Positions 45,041 through 58,589 of a stretch of DNA of 64,000 nucleotides are shown in pieces. Every line of letters begins with the position of its first letter. The first letter of the stretch is position 1. The stretch comes from Hybos culiciformis (Eukaryota > Arthropoda > Insecta > Diptera > Hybotidae): assembly GCA_964007475.1 (NCBI GenBank), contig OZ023273.1:70495430-70559429 (forward strand). Direction: 5' to 3'. The position numbers and the translations under genes were made by a program. The notes below the pieces were generated by a model, which worked only from the letters and a program-made list of their open reading frames with translations, did no database searches and had not been told where the DNA came from.

Positions 45041-48000
45041 AGATTTTTTCCTTTGATTAAAACTAAGAAGTCGAACCCTCTTTTTAAAACCCAAATTTTT
45101 GTAATATTAAATATTATGGTCCAAAGTCTAATTGAGTTCCAACTAAAAATGTCACTGTTGAAAATATAAATATCACCAAAATATCACTGAATTATGCTTT
45201 AAAACACATTTTCAACATTATATTCTCACACATAGGTATATTAAATTCACTAATACAATTGAAAGTGAAAAAAAATCTACCACTTGTATATATGATTCTA
45301 TATATATATGTAGGTATCTATATATATTATAAATTTTATTTCTTTGTACATTCAAATAACCTTTTTTTTTTTTTTTTGTTAGCTTCAAAAAAATAATCTT
45401 CAGTTTGTGTTTAACAATTGAAAGAAAAAGATTCATATATAAAAAAAAAATAATTTATTAAAATTAAATAATAATAATAATAATAATAATCGTAACGCAT
45501 CAAGAAATATAATATAAAAATAAAATAATTTTTGTGTATATTTAAAAAAAAGTTTCTTTATTTTTTAATGTTTTAGTTTTTTTTTTTTATTTTAATACAG
45601 AAAAAAGAAAAATCAATTTCTCTCTTTTTGCAAAATAATTTAATTTTTCAATTTTTCTTATTTATTTTTTTTGAAGAAAAAAGTACAAAATTTTTTTTAA
45701 TTAATTAAGATATATGTACCTAATTATTTAAATTAAAAAAAAAAAAATCAATTTCATTTTTAATGATATCATAGCATTTCATATATAAATATATATAAAT
45801 TTTTTTTTTGTTTATTAAAATTTATATTAAAAATTAAAACAAAAATAATTTCAATTAAAATTTTTGTTTAATTTTTTTTTTTTTTTGTTTGTGCTTTTAA
45901 AACGAAAAAACCTTAAAGTGCAATTTTTCTTCATTTTTTTTTTTTATTTTTTTTGTACCTATTCCAAAATTTAAATATAATTTTTCTCAATAAAATATAA
46001 TTAATCAAATTTAATAAAAAAAAAGAAAAAAAGTCGTATTTTTAAATGTATTAGTTAATTTAAAAGCAAAAAAAAAATAAAAATAAAATTTATTTAATTT
46101 AAAATTAAAAAAATAAAAATAAAATTATTATAATAAAAATCTACATTCCCTCCAATTAATTTCGTTAGTTAAAAATATATAATTTTAATAATCAAGATGT
46201 GTGTTTAAGTAAGTTTTTCTTGTATTTTTTTTTTAAATAAAATAATTTTTTTTAAATTTGTTTTAAATTCTGTATTTTGTGTTTTTTTTTTCTCATGGGT
46301 TATTTTTTCTCATGGGTTAATGTAAAATTACAATTTTTTTTTTTTTTTTGGTGTGAAAAGAAATTCAGGCAACATCGTTTTGCGAGGAGGGTGGGAGGCA
46401 GAAAAAACTTTTTTGGGGAACAAAAAAGTTTTTTTCAATTAAATTTATTAATTTTTTTTTTTAAATTATAATATTCTTGAAGTCAATGAAACAAGCAATT
46501 AAAAGAAAAAAGGAAAACTTTTTTTTTTATAAAATTTTGTTTTTTTTTTTTTTATTGAAAATTCTGTCCTTTTCTGATAGGTGTAGGTAGGTACATATCT
46601 ACAAAATTAATTTTGAATAAAAAAAAGATACATAAGAAAATTATTATTTAAATTTTTATTTTATTTAATTTTTTTTTAATTCGGATTGAAAAACAAAATA
46701 AAAAATTAAATAAAAAAAATTTTTTTGTATGAAAAAAAAAAAATTTTATTTAATTTTTTTTTTCAAACAAAGAAAAAATGACAATGGAATAAAATGGGAA
46801 ATGAAACAAAAAACTCTATTCTTGAATAATTTGTTAAAAACAAGATTTTTATAGGTGGTATTTTTTTTTCTTTTTTGCTGTGATTTTGTACTTTTCAAAA
46901 ATATATATTTTTTATATAGGTATATTTATTTATATATTTTTTTCATTTTTAAATGTACAAAAATAAAAAGCAAATTAATCGAATAATAATTGAGAATAAA
47001 AAACATTTGAAGTTAAAATTTTTTTTTTTTGGTATATTTAAAAAAAATTTGTACACAACAATTGAAATCATTGAAAAAGTCATAAAAAAAAAAACTGTGT
47101 ACAGTAGTGTAGGTTTTTTTTTTATTAATTTTTTTTTTTTCTTAATTCGGAGGCACTATAAAATAGTTTTTTTTCGTCTGTTATTTTTAATTTTTTTTTT
47201 TTTTAGCTAATAATATAATCGAGGGAGGTTACAATAACTTAGTTAAGAAATATTTTTTTTTTCATTTATTTTTGTTAGTTAAGCAAAGAACAACACTTAA
47301 TGCAAAGAAAAAAGTAAATAAATTTTGTTTAGATTTATTTGGAGAAAATGTAAATAAAAAATATTTTTTTTATTTAAAATTTATTTCTTTTTCCCTATAT
47401 TTAGTGTTATAATTGCTTGTCAAAAATAAAAATGAGAGTTTAAATAAATAAAATATTAAAAATTAGATGAAAATTCTAACGTACAATAATCCACTTTTAA
47501 GCCCTTGCACAGATAACTAAATTTGTGAAAAATTAAGGTAAATATATCAAGCAGGCAAGCTTTAAATTGTATATAAAATTTTATGAAAGATGACATTTCA
47601 AGGTGCTCAGGCGTATGGTAAATTTGACTACCTAGTAAAAATTAAGACATGAAAAAGTATAAAATATTGAAAACAAAAAAAAACAACAATAGTTTGTTGA
47701 ATTAGTCTAATTTGTATAGCTTAATTACTATGAAAAAGTATAAAATATTGAAAAGAAAAAAGAAAACAGTTTGTTGACTTAGTCTAATTTATATATGAAG
47801 AACTTTTTTTTTTCTTTTAAATTTCAAAATTTCTATTAATTTATTTGTCTAAAAATTTCGTAAGCCCTTTTCTAAAAAAAATTTCTGTAAATAATAATAG
47901 ATAACTTTTTGCTATATACAGTTAGGTACATATATAGGAAAATTATATTTAGATTAATTCGCTATCTTGAAATAATATTTGCTTGTATTGCGATTTGTAT

Positions 48001-51000
48001 GTTGTGTATTTTTTTTCTATGCTTATGCTGTGAAGTTTTTTTTGTTCCAAATCCAAAACATATTCCATTTTAAGATACTTATATCTTTTTATGTTTTTTT
48101 TTTTTTTAAATTGATAAATACATTCAAACAAAACACATAAATATATGTATGTATAAGTTCCATTAATACAATTACAATTTTTTTACATCCAGTTTTTTGT
48201 TTATTATAATTTTTACTCTTTGTTACCAAGTTTTGAGTTCCGATTTCATCACCCAAACCATGACCAAACTAACAAATATAATCATAAATAATATTATTAT
48301 AAATAAGAAAAATACATAGAAATATTTTTTTTTTATTTCATGTTATATCAATGGAAATGAAACAATAAAGTTGTTTATAGTAATTGCGTCAGAAAAAAAT
48401 TTTCATATTTATATGAAAAAAAAAAAAAACATAAAGATGGTACTTTTTGTTTTTTTTTTTTTGAAGATTTCATTATTTCCTATGGGATTTTTTATTCTTA
48501 CTTAATCCTATTAAAGTTATACGTAATAGGAATAATATCAATATATTTAAAACTTTCTGATCAAGAATTAAATATTTATTACGAAATGTCTCAAAAATAG
48601 GGGTCTTTGTACTTAGTATACACAATAGTTTGGATCATTAATGGCCAGAAATTATACAGTAGGTATATCAGGATTGATGTTAATGAGTCTGATTCCTTTT
48701 TTTTTTCTACCTACCTGTCTAATGTAATTAAAATTAACACACCATCAGTTAAAAGTTAAAAGTTAAAGAAATCAAAAAGAGTTATTTTTAAATTGGACTA
48801 CGTAGATATATGGAATATAAATTACATCTGAAAATGAAAAAGGTTCATGATGAGAGAGAAATAATCGAGCATTAAGAAATTTAAAATAACTTAAGTTGAT
48901 TTTTTTAATATTTGCTTGATTTATATATGCACCTCTGTAAAATGTACCTATAATGTATATCTACAAAATACAGCTTTTATCAAAAACAACAAAAAAAAAT
49001 TTACATTTTTGATTAATATTGTTTTAACTTTCCGGAAAGTTCATAAAAATTTAATACATTATTATATACATGCGTTAAGGTTGTCAATGTGAAAAAATAT
49101 TAGTTTGATCTTGAAAATTTAAAACTGCGTTTCAAATTGTTTATTTTGATTTCTGGAGATTAAGTGTGTTTTAAAAAAAAGCAACAAAAATTATATATAC
49201 ATCAGAAGTTTGCGTTTTTCTAAATACGCTTTTAAGCCTTTATATACACTACTTTACACTTTATATTTAACTATTTTTTTTTTGCTTTTAAGCATGTGTA
49301 GTCAATTAATAATATTTTTGCGATTAAAATAATTTTGATAATGATTTATTTTTTTGTTCCGAAATTCATAACGATAAAATGTGAATATGAAATTTTAGAA
49401 GAGTGTACCAAATAATAGACTAGGTTACAATTGTGTACATACATACACTTTTTGTAATTTAATTTACATTTATTATTTAAATTTAACTAAAATATAAAAA
49501 TGATGACAGCAAAAAAAAAAATGTATATATAATATATTTTTTTTTTTGAGTTTTGATTTGATATTGAGTCCAAGGCGTTTTTTATTTCTAAACTGTATTA
49601 AAATATTATTATTTTTATTACATTTTATATTATAGTATGATAATAAATAATATTTCGTTGTAAATGAAAATTACATTTTTTTGAGATATAGACTATAATA
49701 GTAAGTATATTTAAATAAATACTTCTGATTCAGGCTTTAATAAAATAATACTGTAACGCGATGTAGCGAAAAATAAATTATGGATGACTTCATAATTTTT
49801 TATATATATTTATGCTTTGGTTTTAAATTTCATATTATTCGCAAATAACAAAACCATTTTCTATTGAAAATATGTATACCTACATAATTTGAATTAAATA
49901 TTCTTTTATCTTATATGAGTTTTAATTTACAAACAATATTTATTTAAAAATGTGTTTTGAAACCGTAATTATTTTTCTTCATAATTTTGTGCCACTATTG
50001 AAATTTTACACTATAATACAACTATTAAATTTAACTAAAAAAAAAGTTGTTTTTTTTTATTTCATCGCTATAAAATTGTCCGTCTGTCTGAATGATAGTC
50101 TTATCTATTCAATCCAATGAAAAATGTAATGATGTACTTTTTCTACTTACGCTTGATGTAGAAGAACTGAATATGTTAATTCAACACAATAAATATCACA
50201 CAGTTGAAACGGTGTCAACAACCTTATATAGAGATAAGTAAATTTTGAGTTAACCATCATTCAACTCGTTTATATCATGCTTTACGGTTTTCAAAGGCTG
50301 GATTGACCGAATTCAATGTAGTTACATTTTTCAAAATAATTTTAAATTGCCTACTTTTAGTTAACCAGCTGTTTGTTTGATACAATTAAGCTTTATATAT
50401 ATATCATTGCTAAATCAAAATCAGCTGCTGGTATTACAAACAAAAATGGGGAGAAATATTGTGGAAGAAATTAGAAATTATTTCGCTTTTGTGCAAAAGA
50501 TTTGTTTTCATAAATAATATAGAAATATTGTTTTGCGATTTTATTACGGAAGAAAACAAATTTTTGCAATATTTTTTTTTTTTTTGCAAATGTTTTTCAA
50601 AGATGTTGAGATGTGTTGCGCATTTGAATAACCTCGCGTTAACAAAATTTTGAAATAAAACTAATAATAATTAAATTTTTTCTAATATATTATATATATA
50701 TTTATACAATCCAAATATTAGTAAGCCATCAATATCAATTTTTTGTTTGTGATATTTTTTTAAGTATATTTTTTGTTATTATAGCAAATTTTTATTTTTT
50801 CCCAACAAAAGAATTCCGCGTAAAAAATTGTTTTTTCAAAGATATTCTCAATAATATTAATTGTACTACAATGTCAAACTTTCTTCTATAATATTGTACT
50901 ATGTGTAGTTAGTTATGTACTTAAATAAATATTTATTATGTTTTTGAAAAAAAATAATATTTCGATTGTGTTATAAAGCAAATAACATTAAAATTTAAGG

Positions 51001-52945
51001 ATCGATAGCTGTTTTATTATAATTGTTTATTTTTCTTGAAATTTGAATATTTTGAAGTCACGAATTTTATTTATGTTCCTTAAATGAAGAACAAAAAATT
51101 TGTAATCAATTAATGTTTTGAATTTCCGTCATTGTTTTCAAAAATGTTATGCACGTATCTATCTACCTGACTTTCTCTTTTAACTTATTTTTTATTTTTT
51201 TTACCTAAACATTAAAACCTTTTCAATATCAAAAAGGGTCTTTGGAAAACACTTGCTTTCTTTCGAAGAAAAGATTCTTAATTTTTTTTTTTTTTTTTTT
51301 ATGAATTATAGGGTCGAATAAATAATAAGTGAAATACAAAAAGGTAAATGAACCTTTCAGTATTCAAGATAATGTGTGTACTCTTTTCATTATAAGAATA
51401 TTCATTTTTTTTATATCTTTTTTTAATTTATAATTAAACGAAGAGTAGGTATTAAATTATTTTTGATAAAAATAGAAAAATAATTACTTAAAGTAGGTAC
51501 CTTACCTACAAAGATAATGAAAATGTATTTTTAATTCGAACAATATAATATTATTTTAATATACTTAATATATTTATTAATATTGAATCCTATATTTGTT
51601 TATATAATAAATAATTATTCTATAAATATACAATAAACAAATTAATTTTTACAAACATTTATAAATGGATTTAATTCTTTATTATTATGTTTATTCAGTT
51701 TTTAATTAATGCTATTGAGCCGCTTAATTGAAAAAAAAAAAAAACTTTTTGTCGCTAAGAGAATTAGGGTTATCACAATTAAAATATTGATTCTTAAAAA
51801 GTATATTATTAATATAAAAACATACATATCTAAATAATACTCTATTGAACGTTTTGAACTTCGTTTTATTCAAAAACTTTGAGTTGTTCGAATAATTTAG
51901 TGTCATTCGAAAATTGATTGATCCTATTTATGTTTTATCAATATACATATTGAATCCTTATAAGTATATTAAATCTGTATTCGAACTCTTAATATTTTTT
52001 ATCCCTACTAACAACATTTTGTGAACCGATTTTAATAACTTTGGGGTTTTTGATAAATCGGTTTAAACAATTATATTTTGCAATGACATACGGTTCATAA
52101 AACTTAAAATCGTAACTAAAAAATATTTTTAATTGAATGCAAGCGATTACTAATTTTTAATTCTGCTCAAATTTAATGTTTCACTCTGGTATATTATATA
52201 CGTACTACTTAAACTCAATTCAAAGTTCAACCCTATTTATATACTTCATATTTATATATTTTACAATTTTTTTTTTTTTAATACCTTTTTAGTATTTATA
52301 CATATTACATAAAATAAAAATGATAACAACTAACTATTTTAGTATGTTGAATCATAAAATTTTTTATTCGAGTGGTAAACAAAGAGTCTCGACAACAGTG
52401 TAAATATAATTGCATATACGTTTAAAAAATATTACTTTTTTTTTATAATTTAAGTTATACTAAAATATAAAATAATTAAATAAAAATTATTATGATTTCA
52501 ATGTAAACGCTAATTTTTTTCTTTTGTGTAAAGTTTTCATACCACAAAAATTAAAATTAAATTCTTTTATTATTTTGTGGATAAAGTTGTGAGCTAAAAT
52601 TTTTAGATTATGTATTTATGAAATTAATTTTCTGGATGAAGATCATCAAAACTATTTCATATTGTAATAATTTATTGGTTTAGTGAAAATTAAACGATAA
52701 GTATTTTTTTTTTTGTTTTTGACTTTTTACACCTAAATTTATTTTTAATTTTTAATTAAAATAAATTCAATATCCAAAAATTTTATTTTATATAATTATA
52801 TTTTATTGACGTCAACGAACGAAAAATTTTTAAATAAAAATCAATAAAAAGAAATAAATTGTTGATTATTGTCGTTTGTATTAATTCACTTTTTAAAAAT
52901 CATATATGTAAGTTGTGCCCTCATTGAAAAAATAAAATTAAAAAA
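45041..52945. other. Homopolymer-rich non-coding DNA
   Basis: Dense runs of 8-18 A or T and AAT repeats (about 45467-45490), particularly at 45.3-47.3 kb. Frames such as 46277-46471 and 46953-47210 are Phe/Lys-rich shadows of these tracts. One local duplication is at 47648-47795. Nothing here resembles a known gene; a large intron or long untranslated region of an unseen gene cannot be excluded. Confidence 0.5.
47648..47795. repeat. Imperfect direct duplication of about 65-70 bp
   Basis: ATGAAAAAGTATAAAATATT followed by GTTTGTTGAMTTAGTCTAAT-like sequence occurs twice, starting near 47650 and 47731. It is a local tandem duplication without further signs. Confidence 0.75.
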
Positions 52946-52950
52946 AAAAC

Positions 52951-53036
52951 ATTGCAATATCAGCAGGAATATATATATAATGCTCTATGTACTGTGTACT
53001 ATTATATACACAAGTATATGCTGCTGATATTGTTTT
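52951..53036 (+). ncRNA. microRNA-precursor-like hairpin (unverified)
   Basis: CAATATCAGCAG (52955-52966) pairs perfectly with CTGCTGATATTG (53021-53032). After a small internal mismatch (GA against G) ATATA pairs with TATAT, and TATATAAT (52974-52981) pairs with ATTATATA (53001-53008), leaving a loop of about 19 nt. Total length of about 86 nt and one main stem fit an animal pre-miRNA. I do not recognise the arms as a known insect microRNA. Strand is uncertain because the reverse transcript folds as well; AT-rich DNA yields many chance hairpins, but this one has a GC-containing perfect 12-bp stem. Confidence 0.35.
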
Positions 53037-53309
53037 GAAAAATTCACAGATGCCGCATCGCGTTCTATGCCAGATGTTTTTTGTTTTTTTGAAATAATAA
53101 TAATTTTGATATGAAATAATTCACGAGAATATTATTTTGTTTAAAATTAAAAAAAAAAAAAAACTGGTAATCTTTCTATAAATTCTCCACACTATACAGT
53201 GTTATGCATAACAAAAGTAATCATTATTTGAATTTGTTTAGTTTTCTTATGTTTTATATTTTTCTAATTTCCAAAGTCTAATTTTTCTACTTTTATTGCT
53301 TAATCATAG

Positions 53310-53633
53310 GTATTCATCATAGTATACAAGCTCAAACTGCGGCTCTTTGATATTTTTTTTGTGGCTCAGCAACTTATTAAGTTGTAACTGAAATTTTGTT
53401 TTTTATTATACAATTTTTAAAATAATTTTTTTAGATTTTCGTGCACATATTTTTCAAGTCATTTTTAAATGTATTAAATGTAATATTAAAGTTTTTTTTA
53501 TTTGATAAATTAGTTTTTAATTAATTATGATAATAAAATTTAAATTTATAAGTTTGCATTGATAATTTTCTATCTACAGAATTTTACGATTTTCGAACAT
53601 GGCTTCCCATGCATAAACCTTTGAGCACCCCTG
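53310..53633 (-). mobile_element. Decayed hAT-like element
   Basis: Read on the minus strand it begins CAGGGGTGCTCAAAGGTTTA, a classic hAT start, continuing with GCATGGGAAGCCATG, and towards the other end contains GAGCCACAAAAA and GAGCCGCAGTTTGAG. The far terminus is degraded and I could not find an 8-bp duplication, so the left boundary is approximate. Confidence 0.55.
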
Positions 53634-53639
53634 GATATA

Positions 53640-56600
53640 GCCATTATTAAAAAGGCAAATAAATTTTAGATAATTTTAGAATTTACTCGATGCAATGAAA
53701 TAAAAAGTATCAAAAAACTTCGTAAAAAGTTAGTTTTTCTACACAACAGTGTCTGTATTTCTTAGAAATTAAATTGCTACGAATATTTGTGTGTTATCAA
53801 AATAAAATTAAAATGTTGCCTTAAATTTTTGAATTTTTAAAAATTTTAATTATCGTATGTTATTAGAAAATAAATCTTATTCAATATTTTAATTATATTT
53901 TTTTTTAGAAAACATAGACTTTAACAAAAAAAATTAACAAAAGTAGGTTCTAAAAAAAATCTAATAAAAAAACTTAACTCATAATTATTATATGTATAAT
54001 TTATTTTATGATTGCAAATCCAAAAGGAGAGTTGTGCTTTGTTTTTAATCAAGTGTTGAACATTAATATCAGATTTCAATTTCAATTTTACGACTTGATT
54101 TTTTTTTTTTTTTTTAATTTTAAGAGTTTTAGTAGGTCAACTCTTTGGTACTTGGCAGCATAGTTTATGCTTTTTTATTATAATTTTATTAAAACTGGAT
54201 TTGTCGGTTCTATTTTTAAATTGTACCTACTTCTATTTGTATTTAAATTTTCTTTCATTTTATGTAAATTAAATAATCTACACAAACATAATAGGTACAT
54301 ATTTATAGCAAAAAAACAAAAACAAAAAAAAAAAAAAATAAAAATTTATAATTTATAAAATTTATGAATGACTTTGACCAACCTTGAATTTAACCTTAAA
54401 TAAAACTTCTTAATTATAAAAATACCATAATTATTTGTTTTTCGAATTAGAAAAATATATATAAATTTTTTTTGTTTTTTTCGAGGTTTTTTTTTTTTTG
54501 TTTTGAAATTTAAAAAAGAAATACACTTGACTGATTACTTATTTTATTTTTCTTTTTCCATTATCGATAAAAATTATCTAATCCTAAAATCATCATACCT
54601 AGATTTTTATGAATTTTATTATGAAAGTTTTTGGCAATGCGTGGACTTCTAATTGTACATAGGCATTTAAAATTTGTAAATTTTTAGTGAGATTTTTAAT
54701 TATAATACTGATTTAACCAAGGAAAAAAAATTAGTTAATTTTTACAATCGTTTTAGCTACATATAAATGTGTAAAAAAAAGCTTTAAAATTGCACTAATA
54801 TCGTAAATGTAAGTTTAAAAAATCTTGTTGTAATGGAAAAGTTTTTTAGCTTCTTTTTAAAGTCTCAGTTACATGAAATAAAAAAATTATTGAAATTGGT
54901 TTTTTTGTGCCTACTAAACGCTTATACATTGGGTGTACTAAGCGCTTATACATAATAAAGAGATTTGGTCGACTACGTTTGAAGCTAAATAACTTTTTCG
55001 ATTTGTTTGCACCATTTTTTGATACAAATTTTTCCAAAGTGGATATACCATTATGTCCATTTGTAAGAACAAAAATTTTAAATAACTTTTAGAATACATA
55101 TAATGAAAAATTTCATACATTTTATTACCTCTGATATAATTTAGGCAAACATTATAAAAATATAAACAGAAAATAATAAAATATGTAGTAAAATTTTTTA
55201 AGATATTCAAGATAAATTTAAATATAGTGTACGCATAAAGAAAATAAAATTAAAAACAACCAATGATTATTGCAGGCGATTATTAAACATTTATTTTCAA
55301 AAATTTTTAAATACATTATCAATAAGCGACGTCCGTTCCTTTTTTTTCTTTTTCTAATTGAATATATAATATTTTATTAAAGATAATTATATATTTTATT
55401 TACGTATTCTTGCATCTTATGATTAAAAATTATTTTAGTTTGTCGAAAAGCTTAATAAAATTTGAAATTTACATAAATTTCGTGATGAAAATATACCTAC
55501 ACATACGTTTAATTTTCAATTTTGCTTTCAATATAAATTTTGGTAAATTTAATAATTTGTTTTGATGTTTGCGAAAGAAATCAAAACATTATCGCGAGCT
55601 AAAATAATAACACACCAAAATAATTAATGTTGTTTTAATTTCTGATTATGCTTCATTAACTTTTTGAATAATATTTTTAGAGCGCTAATAAATAAACATG
55701 CTGTATACATACTTATGTACATAATGTATTATTATCTTAAATTTTTTATTATTATTTTTGTTTTCTCAAAAATGTTTCTAGTTTTTTTTTTTTTTTCAAT
55801 TTGTTATCAAAATATTTATAATTTTTAAAATATATTTTTAGCTGAAAAAATTTAGAATGAAAATTGCTTGTCTGCTCATATACCTAAATTGTTTACATTA
55901 TTTTCGAGAATAAATATGAAAACTTAATATTTATATAATTTTTTTTTAAACGTTATAATATGCATTTAATAAATTTTTTGTGCTATAAGGCCATTGACCG
56001 ACCATAGAGAATTGAAATTGATTTGCGATTTTTTATTTTTAATTAAATAACTTGTTTTAATTTAAAATAATTTGTCTAAAAAACATTGATAAGTGATACT
56101 TAAAAGGTTTATTAAGTATTTTTGTTTTAATTGAAACTACACAAAGTTTTTACATATTCACATAAAGTTATAGTTTCTATCTGAAAGATAAAACAGAAAT
56201 TTCTTTTACTTATCAAAGTTTAGTTGTCTTTAGTTAAGCTGCGTAATTTGAATTAATTGAATATTATTTTATAAAAATATAAGGAATTAGTCGTATAACC
56301 TGTGTAAGCAGCTTCTTTTTTTTCATGCAAAAAATCCATTATATTGCATACCTGTTCAAATTTCGTACTTGCAACTTCAGTAGTTTTGGCGTTACACTGA
56401 TGAGTCGGAACTTCTGTTTTCATAATATTTATATAGAATTATATATTTATACTTATTTCTTTATTCTTTGACAATAGAAGAATTAATATGTTATATTGAA
56501 TAAAATTTGTCAATAATGTATATTGTGTAATGTAATAATTGTATGTTTATGTGGTGTTCTTAACACCAGAAAAACAAAATTTAAATATAATGAATTTTAT

Positions 56601-58280
56601 TCTCATAAAAATGACGCTTATATAAAATTGAGGTCAAACCAATATCATATAAATAAATAAAAAAAAAATAAATAAAATAATAAATCGATTAAAAAAGTAA
56701 AGCTTTTTTTTTTTGCTTTTAAATTTTATTGCCTACATTAACAAAAAAAAAAAAAAAAATTATAAAAAAAAAATCAACAATAAGTTTCCATAATTAGTCA
56801 TGGTATTAGATATGTGTAATGTATAAAGTCATGCATTTTCTAATTACTGATTTTGTTCTACAAAATCTAGAAATCAATAGCTGGAATCTTTCTTATTTGA
56901 GATATTTGTGATTTTCTAATTGTTTTTCCTTCTAATGTCAACTTTTCGATTATGAAAATGCTTCTAAATATTTACATGTTATGATTACAAAAGATTTTAA
57001 CAGAATTTATAATATTATTCTGAATTTCTAACATGTAGGAAAAAAGCGTTTAAAATTTGCGTATGTAAAAAATAAATAAACAAAATATATTTTTTAAATT
57101 ATTTTAACAACATCATATTATTTAATATTAAAGTTATAAGTTTATAATGATTTTATTAAAATCCTTTCTTTATCATGTAATGACAAGCGAAACTAACATT
57201 AACTTTGTTAAAATAATTTAAGTACTTAACATTTTTGTGGATAATTAAATTTTATCAAAGAATTAATTTAGAGAATGTTCACAGTACTTAATACTTTTTT
57301 TTAAGAATTTACGTCAGTTATTTATCATCCTGCTAAATTTACCTCAAGGTTGGATTGAGTTCGTTATCCTAAAATAAAATTGATTTTATCAAAGGACATT
57401 ATCACTTTTAAAAATTATTACCTAATTTTAAAAAAAATATTAATTCGGAGTCACACTAAACTTCGAACTTCCTATGTACATATGCACTTAATTATATATG
57501 AATCATAGTTAATTAAGGCAAAAAACAACCAAAAAAAAATTATATCATTTACAAAAAAATAAAAAAAAAATTTAATATTATCGGTCAAAAGCAGTTCAAC
57601 AATCAATAGATAAAATTTTTGTTTTTTTTTAATTATAATTAAGTTAAAATAATGGAATCCTATGACGCACTATACTATTATGTTTACACTTTCCTATTCT
57701 CTAGGGCTAATCATAGATAAAAATAAATGTGAAATCCAAACCTAATATTAAGCAGTGTTTTTTTTTTGTACATTAGTAATTTCACTAACGGAACCTATTT
57801 TTTGTCTCATCAAAACTAGCAAAATGTTTGACATTGTTTTTTTGAAATTAAAACGATGATTAATCATTTAGATAGAAACTGGTAGATCTTTTTAAACTAC
57901 TGGTTTGTTTGCTATTCAAATAAACAAAAAAAAAAACGATGAAAAAAAAAATAAAAATATAGATATGAGGAGGTATTAATAATGATTATTATTATTATGA
58001 ATATATTTACTTTTTATTTAGCATTAAGAGTATTATTTATAGATATAAATGAAAATTATGATAAATATAAAATCATATAAAATTCTTGTTTTTTTTATCA
58101 TTAAAAATTATTATTATGATGTTTTTGTATTATTCAAACAAACAAAAATATAAGTGAAAGTAAAATTCTTATCATACTGTATTATCTACTATTATACTTA
58201 ATTCCAATTCGAAATATCAGAGATAATAGAGTACCTATAAATAAGGTGGAAATTTTTTAATGAAAAATTGAAAATCGTTT
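53640..58280. other. Non-coding AT-rich DNA
   Basis: No exon, RNA gene or bounded element recognised. Frames at 54167-54358 and 54846-55210 are low in complexity or overlap on both strands without resemblance to a family. One inverted pair, CGCTTATACATTGGGTGTAC with ACTAAGCGCTTATACA (about 54919-54952), is a short direct repeat of CGCTTATACAT. Confidence 0.5.
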
Positions 58281-58285
58281 TTTTT

Positions 58286-58588
58286 TTAGTATCCAATGCA
58301 CCGCTTCAACGCCTCAATTCCCAGATATGATAGAACGAACTTCGGAGATTCGTTTTCAGTTCACAACTCGAGAATGTGGAATGCTCTCCCATCAAAATTG
58401 TTCCCGACAGCTGGCGGACGTTTGATTTACGACTTGCGCCGTTTTAAGAAGAATGTAAATATTTACCTACTAACTGTCCCACTTTTAAGTCTCGTCTAAA
58501 CTTCCTGTCCCCATTACCAAATCCATACTTCTTTAAGTATAAAAGGTATCCCACCTAGTGATTTGGTAACTTTATTAAAAAAAAAAAA
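58286..58588 (+). pseudogene. 5'-truncated LINE: last ~67 codons of ORF2 plus 3' UTR and poly-A
   Basis: The frame from about 58296 to the stop at 58497-58499 carries FGDSFSVHNSRMWNALPSKL and the pattern DLRRFKKNVNIYLL, which closely resembles the C-terminus of Jockey/CR1-type LINE polymerases. The 3' UTR follows, with CCATACTTCTTTAAGTATAA and GATTTGGTAACTTTATT, ending in about 13 A (58576-58588). The same tail occurs inverted at 41384-41550. Truncation at the 5' side is typical of incomplete target-primed reverse transcription. Confidence 0.85.
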
Positions 58589-58589
58589 A

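Noticed and set aside
46277..47210. Phe-, Lys- and Ile-rich frames
   Set aside because: Translations of poly-T and poly-A tracts without any family motif, conserved start or splice context.
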